From assembly GCA_934256705.1 (NCBI GenBank), contig CAKQPF010000083.1, positions 1 through 11,580 on the forward strand: a DNA stretch of 11,580 nucleotides, given 5' to 3'. The notes under the pieces were generated by a model. It made no database searches, was not told the DNA's origin, and saw only the letters and a program-made list of their open reading frames with translations. The position numbers and the translations under genes are program-made. Origin of the DNA: an uncultured Prevotella sp. (GTDB lineage: Bacteria; Bacteroidota; Bacteroidia; Bacteroidales; Bacteroidaceae). Shown piece by piece: positions 1-5,636 of the stretch; the stretch's first letter is position 1, and each line of letters opens with the position of its first letter.

Positions 1-68
1 AGAGTGTTGTATCAACAACTTAACGGGTGATTTCAGCTTCTGTTTTCCGGAACATCTAACTGGACACC
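1..68. other. Possible insertion-sequence edge interrupting the ATPase gene
   Basis: The plus strand reads RVLYQQLNG followed by a TGA stop at 28-30, which resembles the C-terminus of a protein encoded off the left edge. About 30 non-coding bases follow, up to CTAACTGGACACC (56-68). The minus-strand ATPase gene stops abruptly at 69. A transposase tail plus a terminal sequence inserted into the ATPase gene would explain both. No inverted-repeat partner or target duplication can be seen inside the window, and I do not recognise the element, so this is a weak inference. Confidence 0.25.
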
Positions 69-539
69 CTAATTGTTTTGTACAAACGAATCACCCTGCT
101 TAACATGAGAATTAGAATACAACTGAGCAGCATAATTTTTCAAAGGAACTAACCCTTGAATCAGATTACGGCTGTTTTTCTTTGACTTTTTCTCAAGATG
201 TAATTCTGTAGAATAATCAAAATCTATCGTCTCACCTTCAGCATCTATGATAGGATGAATGTCCGAAAGACCAAGATGAAAAGAAATCGCTATTGGAGCT
301 TCTGGGAGTATTGTATTTTTAGCATCTACATTCATCTTAAAATCCGCATCATCCACACTCTTCCATACAGTATTTTCATCACTATACCCACAAAACAAGG
401 AGTTAGCGACAAAATTACACGCCCGAATAAGAGAGGTTTTTCCACTTGAGTTGTCACCTATCAAAAGGTTGATTCCCTTGCGAAAATCCATCGTTTTATC
501 ATCATAGCAACGGAAATTGCTTATTCTAATATCCTTCAT
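69..539 (-). pseudogene. N-terminal fragment of an AAA/OLD-type ATPase (truncated)
   Basis: This 156-residue ORF starts at an ATG (537-539) and begins with the typical SMC/OLD/RecF-like opening: residues 1-10 carry ISNFRCYDD-like sequence, and a Walker A motif GDNSSGKT lies at about 28-35 within a GINLLIGDNSSGKTS context. Family members normally run 350-600 residues and need the signature motif, Walker B (hhhhDE) and H-loop in the C-terminal half. None of these is present before the TAG at 69-71, so the fragment should not hydrolyse ATP. Past the stop, the +2 frame stays open to the window edge, but its sequence does not look like the missing half. The gene is paralogous in type to the intact ATPase at 3218-4267, but the sequences differ clearly. 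Its original partner, if any, would have lain further left. An alternative is a gene split by a frameshift and continuing outside the window. Confidence 0.75.
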
Positions 540-567
540 CTTATATATCTAATTTGATTACTATGTG

Positions 568-575
568 CAAATTTA
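568..575 (-). promoter_or_regulatory. Bacteroidetes -7 box upstream of the truncated ATPase
   Basis: The minus strand reads TAAATTTG, a perfect match to the Bacteroidetes -7 consensus TAnnTTTG, about 28 bases before the ATG at 539. This would give a leader of roughly 20 bases. No clear TTTG -33 element is seen at the usual spacing, so the call rests on the -7 box and its position. Confidence 0.4.
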
Positions 576-597
576 TATAAAAATTTCGAATTATAAG

Positions 598-859
598 TCA
601 GTAAAATGAAAAAACCGAATGATTTCCCTCGAATTGTGCAAGATTAGCCTTTTTTTTCGAGAAATCAAGACCCAACTCCCAAATAGAACCTGCAACGTGC
701 GAAATATTATCTTTGTCGAATCTATACCATAGAACTCACCTTATATCCTTCGAGTCTTTTTCTATCTCCCTGATAATTGTTTTCATTGAATTCAATATGA
801 GCCTTGGCATCTGCCTGTCTGTTTTCTGACCCATATGTAATTGGAGAATATACCATCAT
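598..859 (-). pseudogene. Small unrecognised gene, apparently broken by a one-base frameshift
   Basis: From two adjacent ATG codons (857-859 and 854-856) a minus-strand frame encodes about 45 residues, starting MMVYSPITYG and ending YKVSSMV at a TAG (722-724). The neighbouring frame is open over the same point and continues with RFDKDNISHVAGSIWELG to a TGA at 598-600. Dropping one G in the ATGGTATAG stretch near 727-728 would join the halves as VSSMYRFDKDN, giving a protein of about 85 residues with normal composition. Both halves look more protein-like than shadow frames usually do. I do not recognise a domain. The gene would lie immediately upstream of the truncated ATPase, in the same direction. 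It could also be two chance open frames. Confidence 0.3.
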
Positions 860-921
860 TATTTTTCGGTTTTCCCCGTGTCGAGAAACCATGAGTGGCA
901 AGTGTAATCTTCTATTTCCTT

Positions 922-943
922 TTACCTATTACCCATTACCTAT
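922..943. repeat. Short 7-bp tandem repeat (TTACCYA x3)
   Basis: Three consecutive heptamers, TTACCTA, TTACCCA and TTACCTA, lie just before the large repeat array begins. Short runs of this kind are common in Bacteroidetes intergenic DNA. I see no function. Confidence 0.5.
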
Positions 944-1056
944 AAAATATGTAAGACAGTACCCCAGAATTTTATCATTCTAACTATCCGTGTTCGAGAA
1001 AAGACTCAGTGGTAAGGCTGAACACGAATCACCCGAATCCACCGAATACGTATGAC

Positions 1057-1149
1057 CTGTTTGGAAGACAGTACCGAGCGAAGCGAGAGTAACCCGGGAC
1101 GAAGTCTCGGGATTATAAAACGCGAAGTAATCGGCTGTCTGGAAGACAG
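1057..1149. repeat. Hairpin pair within repeat copy 1 (also 1340-1432 and 1740-1832)
   Basis: Two 15-base palindromes of the form CTGTCT-GGA-AGACAG bracket each long unit's GC-rich core: 1057-1071 and 1135-1149 in copy 1, 1340-1354 and 1418-1432 in copy 2, 1740-1754 and 1818-1832 in copy 3. The first has one arm mismatch (CTGTTT). Between them lies the CCCGGGAC/GTCTCGGG hairpin (1093-1111 in copy 1). The arrangement resembles a dispersed palindromic (REP/BIME-like) element, but I do not recognise the family. Confidence 0.6.
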
Positions 1150-1160
1150 TACCCCAAATC

Positions 1161-2074
1161 ATGCGTGTTCAAAAAAAAACTCAGACGTAAGGCTGAACAC
1201 GGAACTATCTGATGACACGGATCCTTCTTCTCAGTCGAACATAGCCGCAAGGCAAACACATCCGTTCAATCCGTAAAATCCGTGTTCGAAAAAAAACTAA
1301 GAAGTTAATCCGATCAAGAATCCACCGAATACGTATGACCTGTCTGGAAGACAGTACCGAGCGAAGCGAGAGTAACCCGGGACGAAGTCTCGGGATTATA
1401 AAACGCGAAGTAATCGGCTGTCTGGAAGACAGTACCCCAAATCATGCGTGTTCAAAAAAAAACTCAGACGTAAGGCTGAACACGGAACTATCTGATGACA
1501 CGGATCCTTCTTCTCAGTCGAACATAGCCGCAAGGCATACACATCCGTTCAATCCGTAAAATCCGTGTTCGAAAAAAGACTCAGTGGTTAGCACGACCAT
1601 GGATCTATCTGATGACACGGATCCTTCTTCTCAGTCGAACATAGCCGCAAGGCAAACACATCCGTTCAATCCGTAAAATCCGTGTTCGAAAAAAAACTAA
1701 GAAGTTAATCCGATCAAGAATCCACCGAATACGTATGACCTGTCTGGAAGACAGTACCGAGCGAAGCGAGAGTAACCCGGGACGAAGTCTCGGGATTATA
1801 AAACGCGAAGTAATCGGCTGTCTGGAAGACAGTACCCCAAATCATCCGTGTTCGAAAAAATATTCAGAGGTTCAGCCGACCACGGATCTGACTGATGACA
1901 CGGATTCTTCTCAGTCGAACATTGCCGCAAGGCAAGAACATTCGTGCAATTCGTATCATCCGTGTTCGAAAAAAGACTCAGTGGTTCAGCCGGCCACGGA
2001 TCTATCTGATGACACGGATTCTTCTTCTCAGTCAAACATTGCCGCAAGGCAAGTATATCCGTTCAATCCGTATC
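1161..2074. repeat. Nested ~117-bp sub-repeats (five copies)
   Basis: Inside the array a sub-unit opening with ATCCGTGTTCG (ATGCGTGTTCA in two copies) occurs at 1161-1277, 1444-1560, 1561-1677, 1844-1957 and 1958-2074. Four copies are 117 bp. The 1844 copy is 114 bp because one TTC is missing in the TTCTTC stretch. Each copy carries a CACGGAT-type motif flanking CTGATGACACGG and the GCCGCAAGGC mini-hairpin. Short orphan starts of the unit occur at 986, 1278, 1678 and 2075. Copy number therefore varies by unequal exchange at two scales, 283 bp and 117 bp. Confidence 0.8.
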
Positions 2075-2211
2075 ATCCGTGTTCGAAATTACTCATCAGT
2101 GAGTGGTAGCAAACCGTCCTCAATCTGCACAGCAGCCCTTTAATATGCATCCATTTAACAGTTCTTAATACTTTTCCAACACATTTTTCAGAAAATAAAT
2201 TTCGTCATTTA

Positions 2212-2395
2212 TAATTCCACCCTTCCACCTCGGTGTGTTTATCATCTTGATAATCAGCGGATTGCGTGTGGTGGAATTACGGGTGGAATATGGGTGGAAT
2301 TTCATGAAGTTCCACCCATATTCCACCCATAATTCCACCGCGTCTAACTTGTTGGTTGTTAACCATATAGCACTACGAGGGTGGAAGGGTGGAAC
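2212..2395. repeat. Nested palindrome made of GGTGGAA/TTCCACC heptamers
   Basis: Ten copies of the heptamer GGTGGAA or its complement fall in about 185 bp: two TTCCACC, three GGTGGAA, three TTCCACC and two GGTGGAA, from left to right. They form two nested inverted repeats. The inner one has 29-base arms (2271-2299 and 2310-2338) with one mismatch and a 10-base loop. The outer one pairs AATTCCACCCTTCCACC (from 2212) with GGTGGAAGGGTGGAACTT (to about 2397). The region lies between the tandem array and the TOPRIM/ATPase operon and has no credible ORF. Possible roles are a protein-binding cluster, a cruciform or replication-type site, or a bidirectional transcription stop. The sequence does not decide between them. 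Confidence 0.8.
2271..2338. repeat. 29-bp inverted repeat, long stem-loop
   Basis: The arms 2271-2299 and 2310-2338 match at 28 of 29 positions. The loop itself contains the 8-base palindrome TTCATGAA, so the stem could extend almost through the centre with one mismatch. There is no U-tract directly after either arm, so a classical rho-independent terminator is not well supported. Confidence 0.8.
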
Positions 2396-2437
2396 TTCTT
2401 TCGTAAAAATTATTTTTTTGAGAATTATAGCCGAAAA

Positions 2438-2569
2438 GCTGTGAAGATATGTTAAATGTCTGTTAAAACTGTGTTTTGTTCAGGTAAAAGCTATGCTATT
2501 GGATGGTAAAAGCTATGTTATTGCATTGTAATAGCATAGATATTAGGATGTTAAAGCTATGTTATTGTC
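2438..2569. repeat. Degenerate 22-bp direct-repeat array (iteron-like)
   Basis: Consecutive 22-base units start at 2460, 2482, 2504, 2526 and 2548, with a weaker one at 2438. The core is GGTAAAAGCTATGYTATTG. Units 2482 and 2504 are nearly identical, 2548 is close, and 2460 and 2526 are degenerate; the 2526 unit also reads partly as an inverted copy. A 22-base pitch is about two helical turns, so bound proteins would lie on one face of the DNA. The array sits immediately downstream of the TOPRIM gene (stop at 2596). It resembles iterons in layout, but no replication gene is in view. Confidence 0.6.
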
Positions 2570-2595
2570 AAGATACTATGCAATGACCAACTTAT

Positions 2596-3216
2596 TTACG
2601 ATATATTCGCTTCAAAAAAATCTAATAATGGTTTCAGTTCCTCTCGCGTAAAATCCCAATACTTCGAAACATCAAAGAGCCAGAAACCTGAACCAAGTCT
2701 CTTACGCTGTTTGTTGCTTAACTGCTGCGAACTGATAAAAGTATGGAGTTTAGCCTTACGATTAGGTAGATTGTATTTCAGGTTGTTTTCAGTGTCCCTT
2801 GCCCCTTGAATACATTTTTCATAATCCTCAAAGCAATCCCACCAATCTTGATGCAAATCCTTGCGGACAAGGCTTTCCATCAGAACTTCGACATCGCCAT
2901 CATCATTATTATTCGGATAAATGAATAATGGGAAACTAAGGCTCAATTCTGTTTTATGTTTTTCTATATCGTCATACCTTTTAATGTGCCCCCATCCTTT
3001 GTTTGGGTAGTCTGCATCAACCAGCACCAGGACCTTGTCTCCTTCATCTTGAGCTTGCCTCATTCTGTTTATAATAGTCGGGCAGAATAGATTATCAACT
3101 CCATCCATACAAACGATTTCTATATTCTTGTCGGCAAAATATTTATCCAATACGGATTTGATAAAGTCGTATTCTGAAGTATTTGGATTCTTCGCTTCTA
3201 TAAAGATAAAATTCAT
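2596..3216 (-). CDS. TOPRIM-domain protein, DUF3226-like (putative defence nuclease/effector)
   Basis: The protein has 206 residues from the ATG at 3214-3216. A TTG five codons upstream (3231) would overlap the ATPase gene and is less likely. TOPRIM features are visible: beta strand 1 with the conserved glutamate (FIFIEAKN, E7) and a DxD motif in KVLVLVDADYP (D67, D69). The segment LFIYPNNNDDGDVEVLMESL (about 97-116) matches the PNN...G.(E) signature of DUF3226-type proteins, which are predicted TOPRIM nucleases. The C-terminal region is rich in W, K and F. The gene starts one base after the stop of the ATPase gene, so the two are surely co-translated. In OLD and PARIS systems (known families) the ATPase senses the phage and the TOPRIM protein cleaves nucleic acid. 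That role is inferred here. The exact TOPRIM subfamily (DUF3226 rather than DUF4435) is less certain than the fold. Confidence 0.75.
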   Translation of the reverse strand: MNFIFIEAKNPNTSEYDFIKSVLDKYFADKNIEIVCMDGVDNLFCPTIINRMRQAQDEGDKVLVLVDADYPNKGWGHIKRYDDIEKHKTELSLSFPLFIYPNNNDDGDVEVLMESLVRKDLHQDWWDCFEDYEKCIQGARDTENNLKYNLPNRKAKLHTFISSQQLSNKQRKRLGSGFWLFDVSKYWDFTREELKPLLDFFEANIS

Positions 3217-3217
3217 A

Positions 3218-4267
3218 TTATCTGATTTCAATTTCCTGGGTCAATGAATAATCTACGCTTTCAAGAGAATACCGATATGATTTCAGTTCTGCATTTGCAA
3301 CACTTTGCAGTTTAAAACATACAATAGAATTGACATAATCTTCGCAAGACATAGCAGTAGCATCACGCAATCCTTTGATTGAATCCAAATCGTGTGTAGT
3401 GGCAAAAATCTGAACATTGTTTTTCTTTGCTACAGATATAATTGACATCCATACCCCTTTCATGACTGAATAGTGGAATCCGTTACTCAACTCGTCTATC
3501 AAGACTATACCATTTCTACATTCGTAGATGGATGTCAAAATAGATAAAATCTTGCGTGCTCCATCGCCCATCATATTGATAGGAATGCGCTTATCCAAAC
3601 CTATATCAACCAAAACCTCATTTTGAGACAAAACGAAATCCTTAATTCTTGGTTCTATGAGTCTTAAAGCGTTTATAATGAAATCCTCGTCTTTGTTCTT
3701 TATGACCTCTACCAGTCCGTCCATAGAAGTAGCGAAGTCGAATTTAGGGTTAAGGTATCTGCATGTGAGTTTCTCCTTATAGTTTGTAGGCATCATTATT
3801 CTTTGATCAAGAGAGTTGACCGAAGAATGCGACATTATTATTGAAGATTCATATTCATGACCATTAACACTATACTTCAACATCAAGCCATATTTATTGT
3901 CAGGTTCTGTTGAAGCTACATTATTACCATCGCCAAGCAGGTTGACTTTGCTGGAAGACGACTCTACAACAGATATTTCCAACTCTCTTTTTTCGTCATT
4001 TTCTGCCTTTATCACGATAGGGCTACTTATGTCAAGAGAATGGAAATCCAGTTTCATGTCAGAAGGCTCCAATCGGCGATAGTTGCGTATGATGTTAACA
4101 TTTAGAGGCAACTTCGGATTGGAGATACCAGATATGAGAAATATGGCATCCAAAAGGGAGGACTTGCCACAGTTGTTCTTTCCGAAGAAAAGATTTATCT
4201 GTTTCAAGTCTCCTATTTTCGTGTATTTTATACCACGGAATCTATTTATTTCGATATTATGAAACAT
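3218..4267 (-). CDS. AAA family ATPase, SMC/OLD-type (partner of the TOPRIM protein)
   Basis: This intact 349-residue ATPase starts at an ATG (4265-4267). Motifs appear in order: an N-terminal strand with NRFRGIKY, Walker A GKNNCGKSS (29-37), an ABC-type signature region MMGDGARKIL (232-241), Walker B GIVLIDE (253-259) followed directly by LSNGFHYS, and an H-loop/switch ATTHD (289-293). This is the AAA_15/AAA_21 layout of OLD, RecF and AriA proteins, with a short central insertion (about 60-220) in place of a long coiled coil. Such proteins act in the cytoplasm as ATP-dependent sensors or clamps. The TOPRIM gene follows after one base, so the pair matches split OLD or PARIS-like anti-phage modules; the substrate and trigger are unknown. 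The leader is long and contains a MITE-like element (4328-4519). No helicase, reverse transcriptase or methylase gene is adjacent. Confidence 0.85.
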   Translation of the reverse strand: MFHNIEINRFRGIKYTKIGDLKQINLFFGKNNCGKSSLLDAIFLISGISNPKLPLNVNIIRNYRRLEPSDMKLDFHSLDISSPIVIKAENDEKRELEISVVESSSSKVNLLGDGNNVASTEPDNKYGLMLKYSVNGHEYESSIIMSHSSVNSLDQRIMMPTNYKEKLTCRYLNPKFDFATSMDGLVEVIKNKDEDFIINALRLIEPRIKDFVLSQNEVLVDIGLDKRIPINMMGDGARKILSILTSIYECRNGIVLIDELSNGFHYSVMKGVWMSIISVAKKNNVQIFATTHDLDSIKGLRDATAMSCEDYVNSIVCFKLQSVANAELKSYRYSLESVDYSLTQEIEIR

Positions 4268-4327
4268 TGTTTTAATATTTTAAATGATGACGATAGCGAT
4301 GTATCTAAACCATGATTTCAATTCTAA

Positions 4328-4519
4328 TGACGGTGAAATTATAAATTGGTATGATTTGAGCCTCATATTTTTTGAGATATTTCCATTACTCGAAGAGGGA
4401 GTATAGCGGGCTATACAACCGACGAGAGTGAAGGAAATAGCCAAAAAGATGAGGTCGAAACCTTACCTGAAATGTTACATTCTTCACTCAAATCTTACCA
4501 AGTTATATTTTTACCGTCA
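4328..4519. mobile_element. MITE-like element with 33-bp terminal inverted repeats
   Basis: The left end (4328-4360, starting TGACGGTGAAATTATAAATT) is the inverted complement of the right end (4487-4519), with 29 of 33 positions matching. Outside these limits similarity stops at once. Inside, 4361-4454 forms a second imperfect palindrome running from CCTCAT to ATGAGG, centred on TATAGCGGGCTATA. The element encodes nothing. Its size, long TIRs and folded core are typical of non-autonomous miniature transposons or large palindromic repeats in Bacteroidetes. No clear target-site duplication is visible. It lies in the leader of the ATPase/TOPRIM operon and could affect its expression. Confidence 0.65.
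4361..4454. repeat. Internal imperfect palindrome of the MITE-like element
   Basis: The arms CCTCATATTTTTTGAGATAT and the complement of its partner ending ATGAGG (4449-4454) pair over most of their length, ending in the perfect inner palindrome TATAGC-GG-GCTATA (4412-4425 region). Transcribed from either side, this would give a stem-loop of about 45 base pairs with mismatches. Confidence 0.6.
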
Positions 4520-4600
4520 CCTTATATTCTGCAAAGATATATAATTTCTTCTATTTCTGATGCGTTGATCTGGCTTTTAACTCATTTTTACCATCACTTA
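4508..4600. repeat. Direct repeat TTTTTACCRTCAC(C)TTAT flanking a promoter box
   Basis: Nearly the same 16-18 bases occur at 4508-4525 and 4585-4600, 77 bases apart. The first overlaps the outer end of the MITE-like element. The predicted -7 box at 4532-4539 lies between them. They could be two element ends (a remnant of a second copy) or a pair of operator sites. Confidence 0.4.
4532..4539 (-). promoter_or_regulatory. Bacteroidetes -7 box for the ATPase/TOPRIM operon
   Basis: The minus strand reads TATCTTTG within TATATCTTTGCAG, a perfect TAnnTTTG match and the common Bacteroidetes form. Transcription would start near 4525 and run through the MITE-like element to the ATPase ATG at 4267, giving a leader of about 260 bases. 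No good TTTG -33 box is seen. A weaker alternative close to the gene (TAGAATTG, one mismatch, near 4320) would give a short leader. Confidence 0.4.
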
Positions 4601-4646
4601 TCACCAAACAGAACATAATTACTATAGTCAAAAAGTGTTTTTTCCC

Positions 4647-5636
4647 TCAGAAATGTCCATAAACCAGCCTCTCAATCCAACGACTGCGATGTAACAGCAA
4701 ACCGGCACAAATACATAGACAAACAACAAGGCACGATAACAGCAATATCGTCAGAAAATGGACAAATGCCACATTGTCAAAGTTATGTACCCAATCATTC
4801 ACCACATTCAAATTCGTAATAATGAAATAATGAAGCACATAGATGTCAAGAGTATGCTTGCCGACATAGCCCAATGCTCTCTCAATGATTGAATCACTGC
4901 TTTCCCGATTTACGAACAAAGGCACTATTACGAGCAAAGCACACAAAGGCAAACCAATATGATTGACAATGGACTGAACGGCATGAATAGGAGCTGTATA
5001 GCCAAACAAAGCGATGTATCCAATTATCCCAACAACAATCACCCATTTCTGTCTCTTCAGCATATCAGTCAACCGATATTTGGAACAGAAAGCACCAAGT
5101 ATGAAGAAAAGGTAGAAGTTACCACAATTAAGCAGACAAAAGTAATCTACCCTTTGCGCCATCAATTTCCAAAGTACGATATACCCCCCCCAAGTGCCAA
5201 TAGTCAAGACCACATCCATATACCACTTTTGCTTCACATTAAGTCGAAAGACAGAGAGCGACAAATAGAACACAGCCAAAGACATGAGATACCAGTAGCC
5301 ATTCTTGTTTGGTGACTCAAGGAAACCTATTATTCCAGAACAAAAGTCGCTGGCAAACGTCATGGTGAAACACAGACCAAAGATGAGCATTGGGAGCAAC
5401 AGTCCCCTCACCTTTCTTCCCATTTTCCTCCAGTTCCAATAAGGAGCGATGATGCCAGAGCTGGCGACAAGCCCAGAGAGAAACATAAAGAGCGACATAT
5501 GGAAGCTCGCTATCACCCTATACACTATAGTCTCTGTCAAGTCAAGAGCCATGCCATACACATGTCCCATGACCACCAGAAGGATAGCCAATCCCTTCAG
5601 CCTGTCGATATAATTGATGCGGGATGTCATTGTCAT
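4647..5636 (-). CDS. Acyltransferase family 3 membrane protein (glycan O-acetyltransferase-like)
   Basis: This 329-residue, very hydrophobic protein has about ten predicted membrane segments. The N-terminus IDRLKGLAILLVVMGH (10-25) is the family-3 acyltransferase hallmark: Asp-Arg before the first helix and the catalytic-type histidine (H25) at its end. A second helix follows with FHMSLFMFLSGL (45-56), also typical. Such enzymes usually transfer acetyl or other short acyl groups to sugars of surface polysaccharides or O-antigen at the inner membrane. The ATG overlaps the TGA of the upstream gene in an ATGA, so the two are translationally coupled. A run of eight G (coding sense, 5184-5191) encodes the end of TWGG at residues 149-151. 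Loss or gain of one G would truncate the protein about halfway. It is the last gene of the glycan cluster. The acceptor and acyl group are unknown. Confidence 0.85.
   Translation of the reverse strand: MTMTSRINYIDRLKGLAILLVVMGHVYGMALDLTETIVYRVIASFHMSLFMFLSGLVASSGIIAPYWNWRKMGRKVRGLLLPMLIFGLCFTMTFASDFCSGIIGFLESPNKNGYWYLMSLAVFYLSLSVFRLNVKQKWYMDVVLTIGTWGGYIVLWKLMAQRVDYFCLLNCGNFYLFFILGAFCSKYRLTDMLKRQKWVIVVGIIGYIALFGYTAPIHAVQSIVNHIGLPLCALLVIVPLFVNRESSDSIIERALGYVGKHTLDIYVLHYFIITNLNVVNDWVHNFDNVAFVHFLTILLLSCLVVCLCICAGLLLHRSRWIERLVYGHF
5184..5191 (-). repeat. G8 tract in the acyltransferase gene
   Basis: Eight consecutive C on the plus strand (eight G in the gene) span the codons TGG GGG GGG. The reading frame is intact (ON) here. 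Tracts of this length are typical contingency loci for slipped-strand mispairing. Confidence 0.9.

Larger units (their letters stand above)
951..2087. repeat. Complex nested tandem-repeat array
   Basis: This stretch of more than 1.1 kb has no convincing gene and is built from copies of one long unit. Copy 1 spans 1038-1320 (283 bp), copy 2 spans 1321-1720 (400 bp) and copy 3 starts at 1721 and degenerates towards 2087. Copies 1 and 2 differ at only a few positions, which implies recent duplication. Copy 2 is 117 bp longer because an internal sub-unit is duplicated. A partial unit (951-1037) precedes copy 1. Each unit contains several small hairpins: CTGTCT-GGA-AGACAG (twice), CCCGGGAC-GAA-GTCTCGGG (8-bp stem with one G-U wobble) and GCC-GCAA-GGC. 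Open frames of 74 and 124 codons run through the array, but the 283-bp period is not a multiple of three and the predicted proteins have no recognisable character, so I treat it as non-coding repeat DNA. Confidence 0.85.

Noticed and set aside
1052..2109. Open frames of 74, 74 and 124 codons through the tandem array as a repeat-protein gene family
   Set aside because: The similarity of the predicted proteins follows from DNA duplication. The main period (283 bp) breaks the frame, stops fall at the junctions, and equally long frames exist on the other strand (1796-2047). The 117/114-bp sub-units keep frame, but that alone is weak.
2235..2444. 69-codon plus-strand ORF
   Set aside because: It is an open frame through the GGTGGAA palindrome. 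Its sequence is dictated by the inverted repeat and has no protein character.
2212..2569. Retron non-coding RNA (msr/msd) next to an OLD-like ATPase and TOPRIM pair
   Set aside because: The long stem-loop is suggestive, but there is no reverse transcriptase gene in the window, and the palindrome lies downstream of the operon rather than upstream.
951..2569. CRISPR array
   Set aside because: The repeats are tandem without unique spacers of constant length, units vary from 22 to 400 bp, and no cas genes are present.
3214..3231. TTG start of the TOPRIM gene at 3231 and TTG start of the arginase at 10208
   Set aside because: In both cases an in-frame ATG shortly downstream (3216 and 10184) fits the family N-terminus and spacing better, and neither TTG has a ribosome binding site.
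4361..4454. Rho-independent terminator of the glycan operon
   Set aside because: The stem is much too long, is embedded in 33-bp terminal inverted repeats, and lies almost 200 bases past the acyltransferase stop with no terminal U-run in the right place. It may still hinder read-through.
4959..5315. 118-codon plus-strand ORF inside the acyltransferase
   Set aside because: It is a shadow frame opposite a well-supported membrane-protein gene; its sequence shows no domain.
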